A stretch of 40,908 nt of DNA from Saprospiraceae bacterium (GCA_016787415.1 JAEUUT010000263.1:1-40908); one strand, 5' to 3'. Positions 8,980 to 18,335 are shown, numbered from the stretch's first letter. Notes: generated by a model not told the origin, from the letters alone. A program made the numbers and translations.

Positions 8980-10440
8980 TTAAAAATCTTCAAAGTAAGT
9001 CCGCGCATTCCTGGCTACATTGGTTTTCATCCGCGTGGCATCTCCATAGTTGTCGCCATCATATTCCTCGCCTGCATTGCGGGCGTACAGCACCCGTTCC
9101 CAGCGCGGATTGTTGATTTCTCCGCGCGCATTGGAGTGTAAAATGATGAAATCTTCGCCGGCCAGGGAAGGATTGTAAAACAGGAATTTTACATTGCGCT
9201 GGTTGGTTTTGGGAAAATTGTAATACACCCATATTTCATACGGCGGCGCTGCGGGGTCGTCTTCCACATGAATCAGGTCGTCGGGACGGCCAAAGCGCAT
9301 ATAGGTACGTCCTCGATCTGTTTCGAAGCCAAACCGAAAACCGCTTCTAAACTTGGCATCTGCGGCCCGTGCAATTTCCATGTGTTTCAGGTAAGCCTGT
9401 TCGGGATTGTTCGGGTCTTGCCGTACAAAGTAACGGAATACAAAATACCGTTTTTGTTTGAGGTCGTCCGAAGCCAGCACGTTTTGCAGGGTAGCCGATT
9501 CTTCATTGGTCAGCAGCGGCCCGATGGCGCGCAGGGCAAAACGCAAGTCTTCAGGTTGTAGCGATTGCACAAATTGCTTTGCCAGCATTTCCTCGGTGAT
9601 CGCGTTCTCGTCGATTTGCAGGAACGGATTGCTGCGCTGGAATGTCAGGGTACGGGTTTGCAACACTGCATTTGCAGCGTCGCGAATTTCAACCGTAAGG
9701 GAATAGTTGCCGCTTTCCAGGGTGCTGATGTCCATTTGTACAAGCATTACATCTACCGGGGCAGGTGTTTTTCGTTTGCTGCCGGAGGAAATGAGCGTTT
9801 TGATACCATTGCCTTTTTCCTGCTCAATCTGGTAGCGAACGGTGTACGCTTCCTGTCCTGCCAGGGTAATATCGCTGTGGTAAATTTCGGTGTAAAAGGC
9901 AAGCCGTGTCGCAAACCGATCATAAAAGTTGAATGGCAACGGTTCCATGTAGTATCCGTTTTTATTGAAAGGGCCATCTGAATTGTCGGCACGGAAGGTG
10001 CGCAGCAACTGCGGTCTCGAGAGGTACAGCGCCTGCTCGATATGGACCGACAATTGAGCGGTAAAATGATCGGTGCTGGTCGTGTCATTGATGTCCTGAC
10101 AGGTCACTTCCAGTTCATAATCGCCATTTGGAATGGCAAATCGCTTTACATCCAGCAGGGCCCGCGGAAATTCCAGCACAGGGCTGTTGAGCACATATTT
10201 TTCATAATTTACTACCTGATCGCCTTTTTTGATCAGCATCAGCACTTCCACAGCGGCCTGCACATGGGAAGAGTCTACATTGACAAACCGGATGGAACCG
10301 GCGGCCACTTCGAGGTTGATTTCCACATAAGGTTTGTCGGGGGTTGCATATACGGCGCAGGATACGCCCATATCAAGGGCAGCCATGGTATGCGGCACGA
10401 TGAGTGCAGCGAAGAGCAAAGAGAAGATCGTTTGTTTCAT
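8980..10440 (-). CDS. GWxTD-domain exported protein
   Basis: About 486 residues with a signal peptide (MKQTIFSLLFAALIVPHTMA) and a C-terminal GWxTD domain. The domain is recognised by GFETDRGRTYMRFG (Phe replaces the usual Trp) followed by a P-x-E-I-W-V-Y-Y stretch. The middle is predicted beta-rich, with Fn3/Ig-like strands. GWxTD proteins are common in Bacteroidota, are found in the periplasm or at the surface, and have no agreed function. A longer start at 10449 would add three residues (MQV); I prefer 10440 because the signal peptide then has the normal MK start. A GACTTTTG box at 10512-10519 on this strand differs by one base from the -7 consensus and may be the promoter. Confidence 0.9.
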   Translation of the reverse strand: MKQTIFSLLFAALIVPHTMAALDMGVSCAVYATPDKPYVEINLEVAAGSIRFVNVDSSHVQAAVEVLMLIKKGDQVVNYEKYVLNSPVLEFPRALLDVKRFAIPNGDYELEVTCQDINDTTSTDHFTAQLSVHIEQALYLSRPQLLRTFRADNSDGPFNKNGYYMEPLPFNFYDRFATRLAFYTEIYHSDITLAGQEAYTVRYQIEQEKGNGIKTLISSGSKRKTPAPVDVMLVQMDISTLESGNYSLTVEIRDAANAVLQTRTLTFQRSNPFLQIDENAITEEMLAKQFVQSLQPEDLRFALRAIGPLLTNEESATLQNVLASDDLKQKRYFVFRYFVRQDPNNPEQAYLKHMEIARAADAKFRSGFRFGFETDRGRTYMRFGRPDDLIHVEDDPAAPPYEIWVYYNFPKTNQRNVKFLFYNPSLAGEDFIILHSNARGEINNPRWERVLYARNAGEEYDGDNYGDATRMKTNVARNARTYFEDF

Positions 10441-10545
10441 AACTTGCATGGAGTGTGAGTACCGACAACAATGTTCTGCTTTTTGGAAGAATATTGTTGA
10501 ACGTTTTTTTGCAAAAGTCAGGTTTCTGGCGGGGCTTGGCCAGGA

Positions 10546-13500
10546 TTATATCTCTCCGGTTTCCCGCAGCATCTCCTGCATCATGGTCAACTGATTGTTC
10601 AGCAGCCGTTTTATTTCAAACAGTTCGTAGCGGTAATTGAACCGGAAATCGTGGTTTTCGTAATGATTTTCGCGGATAGGAAAAATGCCCAGAAAGTTGG
10701 CATGCCAGCGTATGCGGCCTTTTCCGCTGAGTTCCATCAAGGGGATTTCCAGGAAAATGTCTTTTGGAAAAAACAGGTAAATCCCTTTCATGTTCCGGAT
10801 AATATCGACAACAATGGCGCGCTCCGGGCGGCGGTTTTCATAACGATATTCGCTGATGTCGTGGAAATAGCGCTCGCGCTCGTCGAGGTAGCGCCGCATG
10901 GCGATGCGTTCTCGGGCGTTGGACAGGCGGTACACCTGTGGCCGCGCGGCATACAGTTGTTCGAGTACGCCAATCGGGTTGAATGCCTCCGCTGCGGGCA
11001 AAGACAGCCATTTCCCTTCCTGGGTGATGTAAATCCAGGGCAATTTGACTTCGTTGCTGATTTCTGTAAATACCAGATCGAGGTATTGCATATCCGGGTG
11101 CAACTGGTAGCCAGCCAGTGTTTCGTGCAGCAGCCGTATTACTTCGGAGCGTTGCTTTTCGTCGCGCGATTTTATGCGGTCGTATGCCGGAAGAATCCGC
11201 TTTCGGAATAAGTTGAACGCAATGGTTTCGCGCAGTGTATCCTCGGGGAAGTGCGGGAACAGGGCGATGATATTGCGCAGTTCTGCCTGTGCGTCGTAAC
11301 CCAACCCCAGGCTTTCGGCATGTGTCACCAGCGGGGTGTTGGGGTTGTGGTGTATCCAGATCAGGAGGCCGCTGCCGCTGAGTTCGCGGATACAGTTTTC
11401 CGGGAAAGCCCTGCCTTGTTCCGGAAATGCCCGGTAGGCAACCATCCAACGGCGCAAACATTCGATCAGCACCCTGCGGGCATCGAGGTCGGGCATGCGC
11501 CGGAAATCGCTAAAAGAAAGCCCTTTTTCCACCGAAGCATACAAGCGATCCGTTTCGGCAATATATGCCAGATAAACGCTTTTTTTGATGTTGGGCGCTA
11601 CCTGTAGCCATCCGGCGCGGCCGGAATAGTCGCGAATGATTTTCTGGACAATGCCATATACATCAAACTGATATTTGCTACATGCTGGATCGGAAACGAT
11701 CTCGCCCTCCGCATTGAGCGAAAACCACTGCACAGGCGCTTGTACGGCTGCCTCGGAGCCGAGGATTAATTCCGGGAGCAGGTATTCGAGTGCCAGACGC
11801 AGAAACGACTGTCCGGCGTGTTCTTCTGCATCCTCACCGAAAATATGCGCGCCCAGCAGGCAGGAATATGTGAAACGAATCACCGAAGTATGTATATCGG
11901 TAAATGGGCGGCGGCGTTTGGTATCTTCCGCAATCTGGGCCGCCAGCGTCTGGCGTTTGGCCAGCAGGCTGAAGTACAGGTCTTCGCGGAGCAGCGACCT
12001 GTTTTTGACAATTTTTCCCGGATCATCTGCTTCCATACCCTGCAGCATGTCGAGCAGTTCCTGAATTTCTCCCAGCAGGTCGAAATTCCCGTCCGGAATA
12101 AACTGAAAATGCTCGCCCACCACGTCTACCCGCCGCACCCAGGCGCATTTGCCACCTCCGCAGCATTCTATGACAGCCGCTTCCAGCAGTTCTTCCGAGG
12201 GGTACACCAGGCGGCAAACCTTCAGGGTGTCGTCCAGAATAACCCGCAGCGGCACACGGTTGTCGGGCACGTCTTCTTCGTGTTTGCCAGTGTGCAGCAG
12301 CGGGTCGTTGGGAAACCTGTGGTACACGCGCAGGGCGGCATCCGACAAGGCTTCGGATGCAATTGCGAGGTTGTGAAAAGTGGTGCTCGAAACGCATTTT
12401 CCGTCGCGCTGGTACTCCCGCAAACGACTGGCGAACATCAGGACAAACTGCAAAGGGCGGTCGTTGCCATTCATCGCTTCCTGCATCACGCGCATGGGCG
12501 TTTCTTTCTGCAAAAAGGTAATCAGCAGATATTCAAACAGTTGTGCCGATTGCGGGTCGATTTTGGTGCGAACATGTTCGCAATGCGCAAATGCCTGGCT
12601 GTAGTTTTTTACCGCCATCGCATCCTTGGCAAGCAGCAGGCTGCGCCGGAAATCGCTTTTTTGTTCAAATGACAACAGGCCGATTTGTTCCAGCGACTCC
12701 TGCTCCCTCGGCCCGACGGGCAGGTTGAGGGTTTCCGGAATGTCTATATCATCTATAGGAACAAAAAAAGGAGGTACGGTGCTTTCTTCCCGACTGTCTG
12801 AAACAAAATGGAAGTAATCCCGGATGAACACCGATCGCCAGTTGCGTACCAGATCCTCCTCGCGCAGGTACTGAATGGCATGTTGCAGGTCAATTTGAAT
12901 CGGCCGCGATTGTTCAGCCAGTTCTGCGATGCTGATCTGCGACAGCCGCGTTTTTTCCCGCAAATGGCGGAATGCGTCTTCCACATCGAGGATCACCCTT
13001 TTCACTTTCACATTTTCAATCATGCGCTTCAGCAAAGCCAGCAGTGGCGCATGGTTGATACGGTCGGTCTGGGCCAGCAGGCGCGCCCGTACCCCTTCCA
13101 TATCGAGCGGGAGTGTGACAGCCGCCTGTGGCATTTGATTACTTGCAGGCGCTGCCGAGAGAATGGACAACATTTGTTGTGCTGCCCGGTACAGTTGCCG
13201 GTCGCGTGGAATGCCATGATTTTCAATGGTTTCTCCTACAGGCAGTGCGTAAGGGTAGGGGAGCAGTACGGCAGGCACAGCCGATTCGCGCGCTTGCACC
13301 CGCACTATTTGCAGTCCGGGTCGATCTTTTTGAATAGCAATGGCCTGTGTGCTTTCCCAGAATACATCGGGTTTGTCGGTGTAATTCATCGACAGTACGG
13401 CCACAAACAAGTCTGCTTTTTCCAAAAATGCAGTGGCCTGTGTCCGAAAAGCCTCTGGCGCAATTTTGGCCGGATTCCAGAATGTCGTTTCCCTGGGTTG

Positions 13501-13590
13501 TGCCTGTAGCGCCAATTGGCGTTGCACATCGAGCGCGGTACCGCTATCGGCGGTATCGGAGGAAATGTAAATTCGGATCGGGTTGGCCAT
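10546..13590 (-). CDS. Large protein with N-terminal TIR-like domain
   Basis: This 1014-residue protein starts with a domain (about 1-145) that reads as TIR-like: RIYISSDTADSG as the first strand and loop, a helix, then KADLFVAVLSMNY. After that comes a W-E pair (Trp78-Glu79) at the position of the catalytic Glu of NAD-cleaving TIR domains. The remaining 870 residues are mainly helical, with no P-loop, WD or TPR pattern I can identify. Bacterial TIR proteins are often effectors that consume NAD when a sensor part is triggered; whether this one is catalytic cannot be decided by eye. The first strand is diverged from the usual F-I-S-Y/H. The next gene is a DUF4199 membrane protein, 24 bases upstream of the TIR start and on the same strand. 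Confidence 0.75.
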   Translation of the reverse strand: MANPIRIYISSDTADSGTALDVQRQLALQAQPRETTFWNPAKIAPEAFRTQATAFLEKADLFVAVLSMNYTDKPDVFWESTQAIAIQKDRPGLQIVRVQARESAVPAVLLPYPYALPVGETIENHGIPRDRQLYRAAQQMLSILSAAPASNQMPQAAVTLPLDMEGVRARLLAQTDRINHAPLLALLKRMIENVKVKRVILDVEDAFRHLREKTRLSQISIAELAEQSRPIQIDLQHAIQYLREEDLVRNWRSVFIRDYFHFVSDSREESTVPPFFVPIDDIDIPETLNLPVGPREQESLEQIGLLSFEQKSDFRRSLLLAKDAMAVKNYSQAFAHCEHVRTKIDPQSAQLFEYLLITFLQKETPMRVMQEAMNGNDRPLQFVLMFASRLREYQRDGKCVSSTTFHNLAIASEALSDAALRVYHRFPNDPLLHTGKHEEDVPDNRVPLRVILDDTLKVCRLVYPSEELLEAAVIECCGGGKCAWVRRVDVVGEHFQFIPDGNFDLLGEIQELLDMLQGMEADDPGKIVKNRSLLREDLYFSLLAKRQTLAAQIAEDTKRRRPFTDIHTSVIRFTYSCLLGAHIFGEDAEEHAGQSFLRLALEYLLPELILGSEAAVQAPVQWFSLNAEGEIVSDPACSKYQFDVYGIVQKIIRDYSGRAGWLQVAPNIKKSVYLAYIAETDRLYASVEKGLSFSDFRRMPDLDARRVLIECLRRWMVAYRAFPEQGRAFPENCIRELSGSGLLIWIHHNPNTPLVTHAESLGLGYDAQAELRNIIALFPHFPEDTLRETIAFNLFRKRILPAYDRIKSRDEKQRSEVIRLLHETLAGYQLHPDMQYLDLVFTEISNEVKLPWIYITQEGKWLSLPAAEAFNPIGVLEQLYAARPQVYRLSNARERIAMRRYLDERERYFHDISEYRYENRRPERAIVVDIIRNMKGIYLFFPKDIFLEIPLMELSGKGRIRWHANFLGIFPIRENHYENHDFRFNYRYELFEIKRLLNNQLTMMQEMLRETGEI

Positions 13591-13613
13591 TGTTGTCGCT
13601 GAATGCAGGGCGC

Positions 13614-14135
13614 TTAGTTTTTTCTGAGGAGGGCAGCAATGCCGGCAGCCAAAGCAAAACCGCCAAGCGCTCCGATAAACATACGGGTAATAATTGGCCC
13701 CAGCGGCTGAATGCCCGGGGTTTGCATGGTTTTTTCAAGTTCCTGGATGCGTTCGCGAAAGCGATTGGCTTGTTCGGGGTCGCCCAGGCCTGCTGCTACC
13801 TGTGCTTTCAGACCGGCCAGTTCAATGGCCATCTCGGTTTGAATCAGCCCCGGATCGGCCAGGTGCAATCCGTAATAAAACAGCCAGTACCCGAGGTTGA
13901 TCAACAGAAATACGATAAACGGCGTGCGCAGTATTTCGCGGAAATCGCGCTTGGCGCCTTTTTCAGCGCAATCTTCCACGGCAGCCCGGTGCATGAAAAA
14001 AACGTAAATAACCATGCCGGCCCATTGTAGCAAAGGGCTTAAAAAGTACTCCTGTTTGGCAGAATATAAGAGAGAAAAGTAGAAAATGACAACCACGGCC
14101 CCAAGAAAGCCGTATTTGAGTGCGGGATTTTTCAT
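13614..14135 (-). CDS. DUF4199-like membrane protein
   Basis: From the ATG at 14135 the protein has 173 residues and four hydrophobic segments, two near the N-terminus, one in the middle (PFIVFLLINLGYWLFYYG) and one at the end (MFIGALGGFALAAGIAALL). A helical stretch with REKRE-type charges lies before the last one. This fits DUF4199, a Bacteroidota inner-membrane family of unknown role. The open frame continues upstream to 14225, but that part overlaps the hairpin terminator of the preceding gene, so the later start is preferred. The neighbouring upstream gene appears to be a diverged paralogue. Confidence 0.8.
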   Translation of the reverse strand: MKNPALKYGFLGAVVVIFYFSLLYSAKQEYFLSPLLQWAGMVIYVFFMHRAAVEDCAEKGAKRDFREILRTPFIVFLLINLGYWLFYYGLHLADPGLIQTEMAIELAGLKAQVAAGLGDPEQANRFRERIQELEKTMQTPGIQPLGPIITRMFIGALGGFALAAGIAALLRKN

Positions 14136-14157
14136 GCTGTTGTATTGCAAAAGCCAG

Positions 14158-14202
14158 TCAAAAAAGCATGGGCCACCTCCGTATGGCGGGGTGGCCCATG
14201 CT
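14158..14202 (-). terminator. Rho-independent terminator on the minus strand
   Basis: A perfect 13-bp stem, AGCATGGGCCACC (14165-14177) with GGTGGCCCATGCT (14190-14202), is followed on the minus strand by TTTTT. It ends transcription of the DUF4199 gene at 14239-14811 and separates it from its paralogue. Confidence 0.88.
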
Positions 14203-14238
14203 GGATGCGGCAAAAGTAAGAGCATGTTGGGGATTTTC

Positions 14239-14811
14239 CTACCTGCCGCCCATTGGATCGCGTTTCATAAACAGGCCTGCGATCAAACCAATGATCAAGC
14301 CAGCAATTACACCGCCAGCCAATTGGGAAATCGCCATGAAAGTCGGGCTCATGAATGCGCCCGCCATATTGGTAGCCATTTCAATCTGTTCTTCGCTCAT
14401 ACCTTGCGCCTCGTATTGTGCGGCGATGGCTTCTTTCATTTGATCCATAAAACCGGTGTTGATAACACCCAGATAAAGAAACAGCCAGACAGCACTGATA
14501 ACGCCTGCTACCAGGCCGGTGAGCGAACCGATGCCTACACAGCGGCCCAGGCTGATAAATCCGCCCAGTTGCTGGTCGCGGTCGATGCGGATAACGGTGA
14601 CAACCGCCCAGATGGCTACTGCAAATCCAACCAGGGAATACACCCATTTGATAGCGCCGGTGGTGGGCAGCGACGGGTCGGTGTTGGTCAGATAAGCCAC
14701 CAGAGAGGTGAGTACGCCTACGCCTCCCCAAATAGCGCCATAGCGAATGGCTAATTGTTTGTAGGAGACAGTGGAAGGATCGGGTACAGATGGTCTGTCG
14801 AGTACGTCCAT
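14239..14811 (-). CDS. DUF4199 domain membrane protein
   Basis: A 190-residue protein with four membrane segments (about residues 25-42, 55-75, 95-118 and 165-183). It has a cytosolic or periplasmic helical loop MKEAIAAQYEAQGMSEEQIE between the third and fourth segments, and a charged end KRDPMGGR. The pattern fits DUF4199, a family with no known activity. It has its own strong terminator downstream. Its pairing with the next gene of the same family suggests an old tandem duplication. Divergent to it, 230 bases away, is an ABC exporter. Confidence 0.85.
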   Translation of the reverse strand: MDVLDRPSVPDPSTVSYKQLAIRYGAIWGGVGVLTSLVAYLTNTDPSLPTTGAIKWVYSLVGFAVAIWAVVTVIRIDRDQQLGGFISLGRCVGIGSLTGLVAGVISAVWLFLYLGVINTGFMDQMKEAIAAQYEAQGMSEEQIEMATNMAGAFMSPTFMAISQLAGGVIAGLIIGLIAGLFMKRDPMGGR

Positions 14812-15040
14812 TTCGTTTTAGTTTTAATGAAAGATTTGATTTTGGCTCGAATGTAAAAGGAATGTCATTTCCGGGCATTTTTTTAGGCGACTATTTTCAT
14901 TCTGTCAGACGAAAGAACGCTTTTTACCGACGACACTTCTATTAAGCGAGAGATTGCCGAACTTTGCAGCAGAAAATTGGTTTGTAGTGGCTGTTGGCTT
15001 CTTCTTGCACTTCTTACAGCCATTTTCCTCTATCGAAAAT

Positions 15041-16822
15041 ATGTCTGACGCTACTCCTGCTCCTCAAAAATTCAATTTCTCTCTTTTCCGTCGCGTTATG
15101 TCGATGGTAAAGCCGTATAAAACTACCTTCTATTTTGTCACTTTTTTGAGCCTCGTCATGGCCCCTATGGCTGTATGGCGCCCGAAATTGCTGCAAAAAA
15201 TGGTGGACGATTACATTTTTACCGGAAATATGAGTGGTATGACCTTCCTGGCATCGCTGGTGCTGGGTATGCTGGTGGTGGAAGTGGTGCTCCGGTATTG
15301 TTTTCTGTACTATGCCAACTGGCTGGGGCAGGCCACCATCCGCGACCTGCGGGTGCGGATATTCAACCATGTGACCAACCTGAACCTGCGTTATTTTGAC
15401 AAAACGCCGATCGGGCAAAGCACTACTCGAACGATCAATGACATTGAGGCAATTAACACCATTTTCAGTGAAGGCAGCGTGACGATTCTGGCCGACGTCA
15501 CGACCATTTTTTTTGTGCTGCTCGTCATGTTTACCACCTCCTGGAAACTGACGCTGGTGGTGCTGTCCGTATTTCCGCTGCTTATCTGGGGCAGTATCAA
15601 ATTCAAGGAAAGTGTGCGCAAGAGTTATGAAAAAGTGCGCAACCACATCGCTACCATGAATGCTTTCTTGCAGGAACGCATCGGCGGCATGCGCATCGTT
15701 CAGATTTTCAATGCCGAACAACGCGAAGCAGACAAATTCAGGCAGATCAACAGGGACTACACCTCTGCCAACCTCAAATCCATCATGGCATATGCTATTT
15801 TCTTCCCGGTGGTCGACATTATTTCAGCCTTGTCGCTTGGACTGATGGTGTGGTACGGCGCGCGCGGCGTGTTGTCGGAGGAGGTTACAATTGGTACGAT
15901 GGTGGCTTTCCCGTTGTACATCACCATGCTGTACCGACCCATTCGGATGCTGGCCGACAAGTTTAATACGCTGCAAATGGGCCTGATTGCTGCTGAAAGG
16001 GTATTCAAATTGCTGGAAAATACGGACAGGGTAAAAAACACAGGCACCCTGGCGCCTGCCCGCCTGAAAGGCAAGGTAGAATTTGATCAAGTGTGGTTTT
16101 CCTATAGCGAAGACCTGGAAAACGACCCGGTACTCAAAGGTGTTTCATTCGATATTCCGCAGGGTAAAACCCTCGCCATTGTAGGGAGTACGGGTAGCGG
16201 AAAAACCACGATTATCAGCCTTTTAAGCCGTTTTTATGAAATTCAATCCGGTCATATCCGCATCGATGGGCACGACCTGCACGACTACGATGTGTTTGCC
16301 CTGCGTCGCAGAATAGCCGTGGTGTTGCAGGATGTGTTTCTGTTTGCTGGAACCGTTATGGAGAACATCACCATGCGCGACCCGAATATCACCGAGGAAC
16401 AAGTGGTATCGGCAGCGAAAATGATCGGCGCCCACGCTTTCATTCAACGGCTCCCAGGCGGCTATCAGTATCAGGTGATGGAAAGGGGCGCTACCTTGTC
16501 GATGGGGCAGCGGCAGTTGATTTCGTTTGTTCGGGCGCTGGTATTCAATCCTGATATCCTGATCCTGGACGAGGCTACTTCTTCCATCGACCCTGAAACG
16601 GAATCAGTGATTCAGTTTGCGATTGAAAAACTGATTGCCAAACGCACCAGCATCATCATTGCACACCGCCTGAGCACCATCCGCCACGCCAACAATATTC
16701 TGGTACTCGATAAAGGAGAAGTCAGTGAATTTGGAAGCCACGATACTTTGATGGAAATAGAGGAAGGGAAGTATCGGGATATGTATTTGCAATCATCAGC
16801 TCTAAATCAAGTTCTAAACTAA
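15041..16822 (+). CDS. ABC exporter: fused membrane and ATPase domains
   Basis: From ATG 15041 the protein has 593 residues. Six membrane helices (about 25-305) are followed by a nucleotide-binding domain with Walker A GSTGSGKTT (382-390), the signature LSMGQ (486-490), Walker B ILILDE (506-511) and the switch His542 (IAHRLSTI). This is the half-transporter layout of the MsbA/multidrug/lipid exporter family, which works as a homo- or heterodimer in the inner membrane. The substrate is not predictable. An upstream in-frame ATG at 14954 would add 29 hydrophobic residues with no family counterpart. A GAACTTTG box overlapping that region, one mismatch from TAnnTTTG, favours the later start. The stop codon is inside the first arm of inverted repeat IR-2. 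Confidence 0.93.
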   Translation: MSDATPAPQKFNFSLFRRVMSMVKPYKTTFYFVTFLSLVMAPMAVWRPKLLQKMVDDYIFTGNMSGMTFLASLVLGMLVVEVVLRYCFLYYANWLGQATIRDLRVRIFNHVTNLNLRYFDKTPIGQSTTRTINDIEAINTIFSEGSVTILADVTTIFFVLLVMFTTSWKLTLVVLSVFPLLIWGSIKFKESVRKSYEKVRNHIATMNAFLQERIGGMRIVQIFNAEQREADKFRQINRDYTSANLKSIMAYAIFFPVVDIISALSLGLMVWYGARGVLSEEVTIGTMVAFPLYITMLYRPIRMLADKFNTLQMGLIAAERVFKLLENTDRVKNTGTLAPARLKGKVEFDQVWFSYSEDLENDPVLKGVSFDIPQGKTLAIVGSTGSGKTTIISLLSRFYEIQSGHIRIDGHDLHDYDVFALRRRIAVVLQDVFLFAGTVMENITMRDPNITEEQVVSAAKMIGAHAFIQRLPGGYQYQVMERGATLSMGQRQLISFVRALVFNPDILILDEATSSIDPETESVIQFAIEKLIAKRTSIIIAHRLSTIRHANNILVLDKGEVSEFGSHDTLMEIEEGKYRDMYLQSSALNQVLN

Positions 16823-16972
16823 GTCCTGAGTCCTAGGTCCTAAGTCCTGAGTCTGTAGCGTACACCTTGAAACTCTTGATGTTTTTACTAAGAATGCCAA
16901 GATCATCAATGTGTAATCTACGGACTCAGGACTTACGACTCAGGACTCAGGACTTAATTCAGGACTTAGTTT
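16816..16972. repeat. Inverted repeat IR-2 between converging genes
   Basis: The left arm starts with AAACTAAGTCCTGAG and contains three near-copies of AGTCCTGAG or AGGTCC. The right arm ends with CAGGACTTAGTTT and has four copies of ACTCAGGAC-like units. The arms are imperfect and differ by about one repeat unit. The left arm overlaps the stop codon of the ABC exporter and the right arm ends in the stop codon of the DUF2911 gene. The central part contains TAGCGTACAC, TTTTACTA, TCAATGT and GTGTAATCTACG in that order, nearly the same as in IR-1. Confidence 0.9.
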
Positions 16973-17825
16973 ATTTCTTCATCTTCCACTCCTCAATGCT
17001 CTTCGCATTCATGCGCTGGTAGTCCATATTGCCTTCTGTTTTGGCCAATGCAGAACTTTTTTCAGCGGTAGCGATAGCATCTTTGTACATACCCAGTTCG
17101 GCCTGGATATTGGCTTTCAGGCGCAGGATCCAGAATTTGTCGCCGCCTTTTGTAAGACACTGATCTACCCAGGCGAGGGCCTGTTTCATGTCTTTTTTCT
17201 CTTCGTAGTAGTAGCGGGCAGCCGAGTAGTAGGTGTTGGCGCTGGGGCCTTCCATTTGCGTTTTGATATCGGCCATCACTTTAGAGTCGGTATCCTGGGT
17301 GAAAGGAACGGACACTTTTGTGTTTTCCCACATCAGGTCGATGGAGGCGCCGTTGTTTTTCAGGTTGCTGATTTCAATCGTGAAAGTTTCCACCGCATCG
17401 CGCAGGGAAGAGGAGGGCACGGTGATTTTTGCTGCAATATCTTCCATTTTGTAGTCGGCAGGTGCAGGTGCGCCCCACAGAGAAGTGTTTTTGTAAAAAA
17501 CAATGTCCCACTGGCGTTCGCCGGGTACTGTGTACAGGGCGTAGGTGCCTTTTGGCAGAGCGGTTTCGCCAACTTTAACATCGTCGCCAAAGGTTACTTT
17601 GGTGCTGGCGTTGGCGCCGGTGCGCCACAGGTCGCCGAAGGGAACCAGATCGCCAAATACCTTGCGGCCTTTAGCGCTTGGGCGTGAATACTCTATTTCT
17701 ACCTTGGTCAGGCCAACTTCCTGGCTGATTTTGCCGGTAGGGCTGGGTTGCGGAGTTTTGATTTGAGCGGATAAAAGCGTTACCAGCAGGGTGCAGCACG
17801 CTGTGAGCAGGAGTGTTTTTTTCAT
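16971..17825 (-). CDS. DUF2911 domain exported protein
   Basis: This 284-residue protein has a signal peptide (MKKTLLLTACCTLLVTLLSA), then the DUF2911 domain (about 25-185). The domain is recognised by EYSRPSAKGRKVFGDLVPFGDLWRTGANASTK and GTYALYTVPGERQWDIVFYK. A helical TPR-like tail follows (about 195-284: YYEEKKDMKQALAWVDQCL, MYKDAIATAEKSSALAK). DUF2911 proteins are widespread in Bacteroidota, predicted periplasmic, and of unknown activity. The gene ends in inverted repeat IR-2, facing the ABC exporter. Nothing is odd about its length or sequence. Confidence 0.92.
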   Translation of the reverse strand: MKKTLLLTACCTLLVTLLSAQIKTPQPSPTGKISQEVGLTKVEIEYSRPSAKGRKVFGDLVPFGDLWRTGANASTKVTFGDDVKVGETALPKGTYALYTVPGERQWDIVFYKNTSLWGAPAPADYKMEDIAAKITVPSSSLRDAVETFTIEISNLKNNGASIDLMWENTKVSVPFTQDTDSKVMADIKTQMEGPSANTYYSAARYYYEEKKDMKQALAWVDQCLTKGGDKFWILRLKANIQAELGMYKDAIATAEKSSALAKTEGNMDYQRMNAKSIEEWKMKK

Positions 17826-17925
17826 GTTGTGATTTGAAAATTAGGTTTTAAAAATGCGTCAGTAGAACACCATTCGGATGAAATGGTTGATGGAAACATA
17901 CTTTCATATTCCATGCAGGGTATCA

Positions 17926-17965
17926 AAAGACAACTTCCGGCGTGCATGGTGGCACCCGGAAGTTG
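17926..17965 (-). terminator. Hairpin terminator of the YHS lipoprotein operon
   Basis: A 10-bp perfect stem, CAACTTCCGG (17931-17940) with CCGGAAGTTG (17956-17965), carries an inner GTGC/GCAC stem. On the minus strand it is followed by TCTTTTG. It lies about 70 bases after the stop of the YHS gene. Confidence 0.7.
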
Positions 17966-18036
17966 CAATGTGTATCAAATGAAATGTGAATCCGGAAGGT
18001 GTCCCGGCAACCATTTAAAAAAGCCGTTTCCCGGCC

Positions 18037-18324
18037 TTATTTCATGGCAGAAAGGTATTTTCCAGGTTCTTCCATAAATTCTTTTTTGCAGTGTTCGCTG
18101 CAAAATCCATATACCTTACCCTGGTAGTGTACGGTATCTTCAGCGGTGCCGTCTACCGACATTTCGCAGATGGGGTCTATGGTGTTATCCAATACAACCG
18201 TAGAGGCTTTCTCCGTCGCAGGCTGTTCGGTAGTGGTCTGAGTAGTATTGGAGGGCGTTTGATGTTTGCATGCTGCCAGCAAAACCACCCCCAAAAAAAG
18301 CAGAATGACTGAATAATTCTTCAT
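18037..18324 (-). CDS. YHS-domain lipoprotein, predicted metal binding
   Basis: The 95-residue protein has a lipoprotein signal (hydrophobic run then AACK, Cys19), a Thr/Glu-rich spacer, and a C-terminal YHS domain: DPICEMSV, then GKVYGFCSEHCKKEF, then GKYL. The CxxxC pair (FCSEHC) and the preceding C-x-M are the usual metal ligands of this domain, which is found in copper and other heavy-metal handling proteins. It is probably anchored on the periplasmic face of a membrane. The next gene upstream, 11 bases away on the same strand, encodes a small exported helical protein, so the pair may act together in metal handling. That last point is an inference from position. Confidence 0.85.
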   Translation of the reverse strand: MKNYSVILLFLGVVLLAACKHQTPSNTTQTTTEQPATEKASTVVLDNTIDPICEMSVDGTAEDTVHYQGKVYGFCSEHCKKEFMEEPGKYLSAMK

Positions 18325-18335
18325 AACGAGACAGA

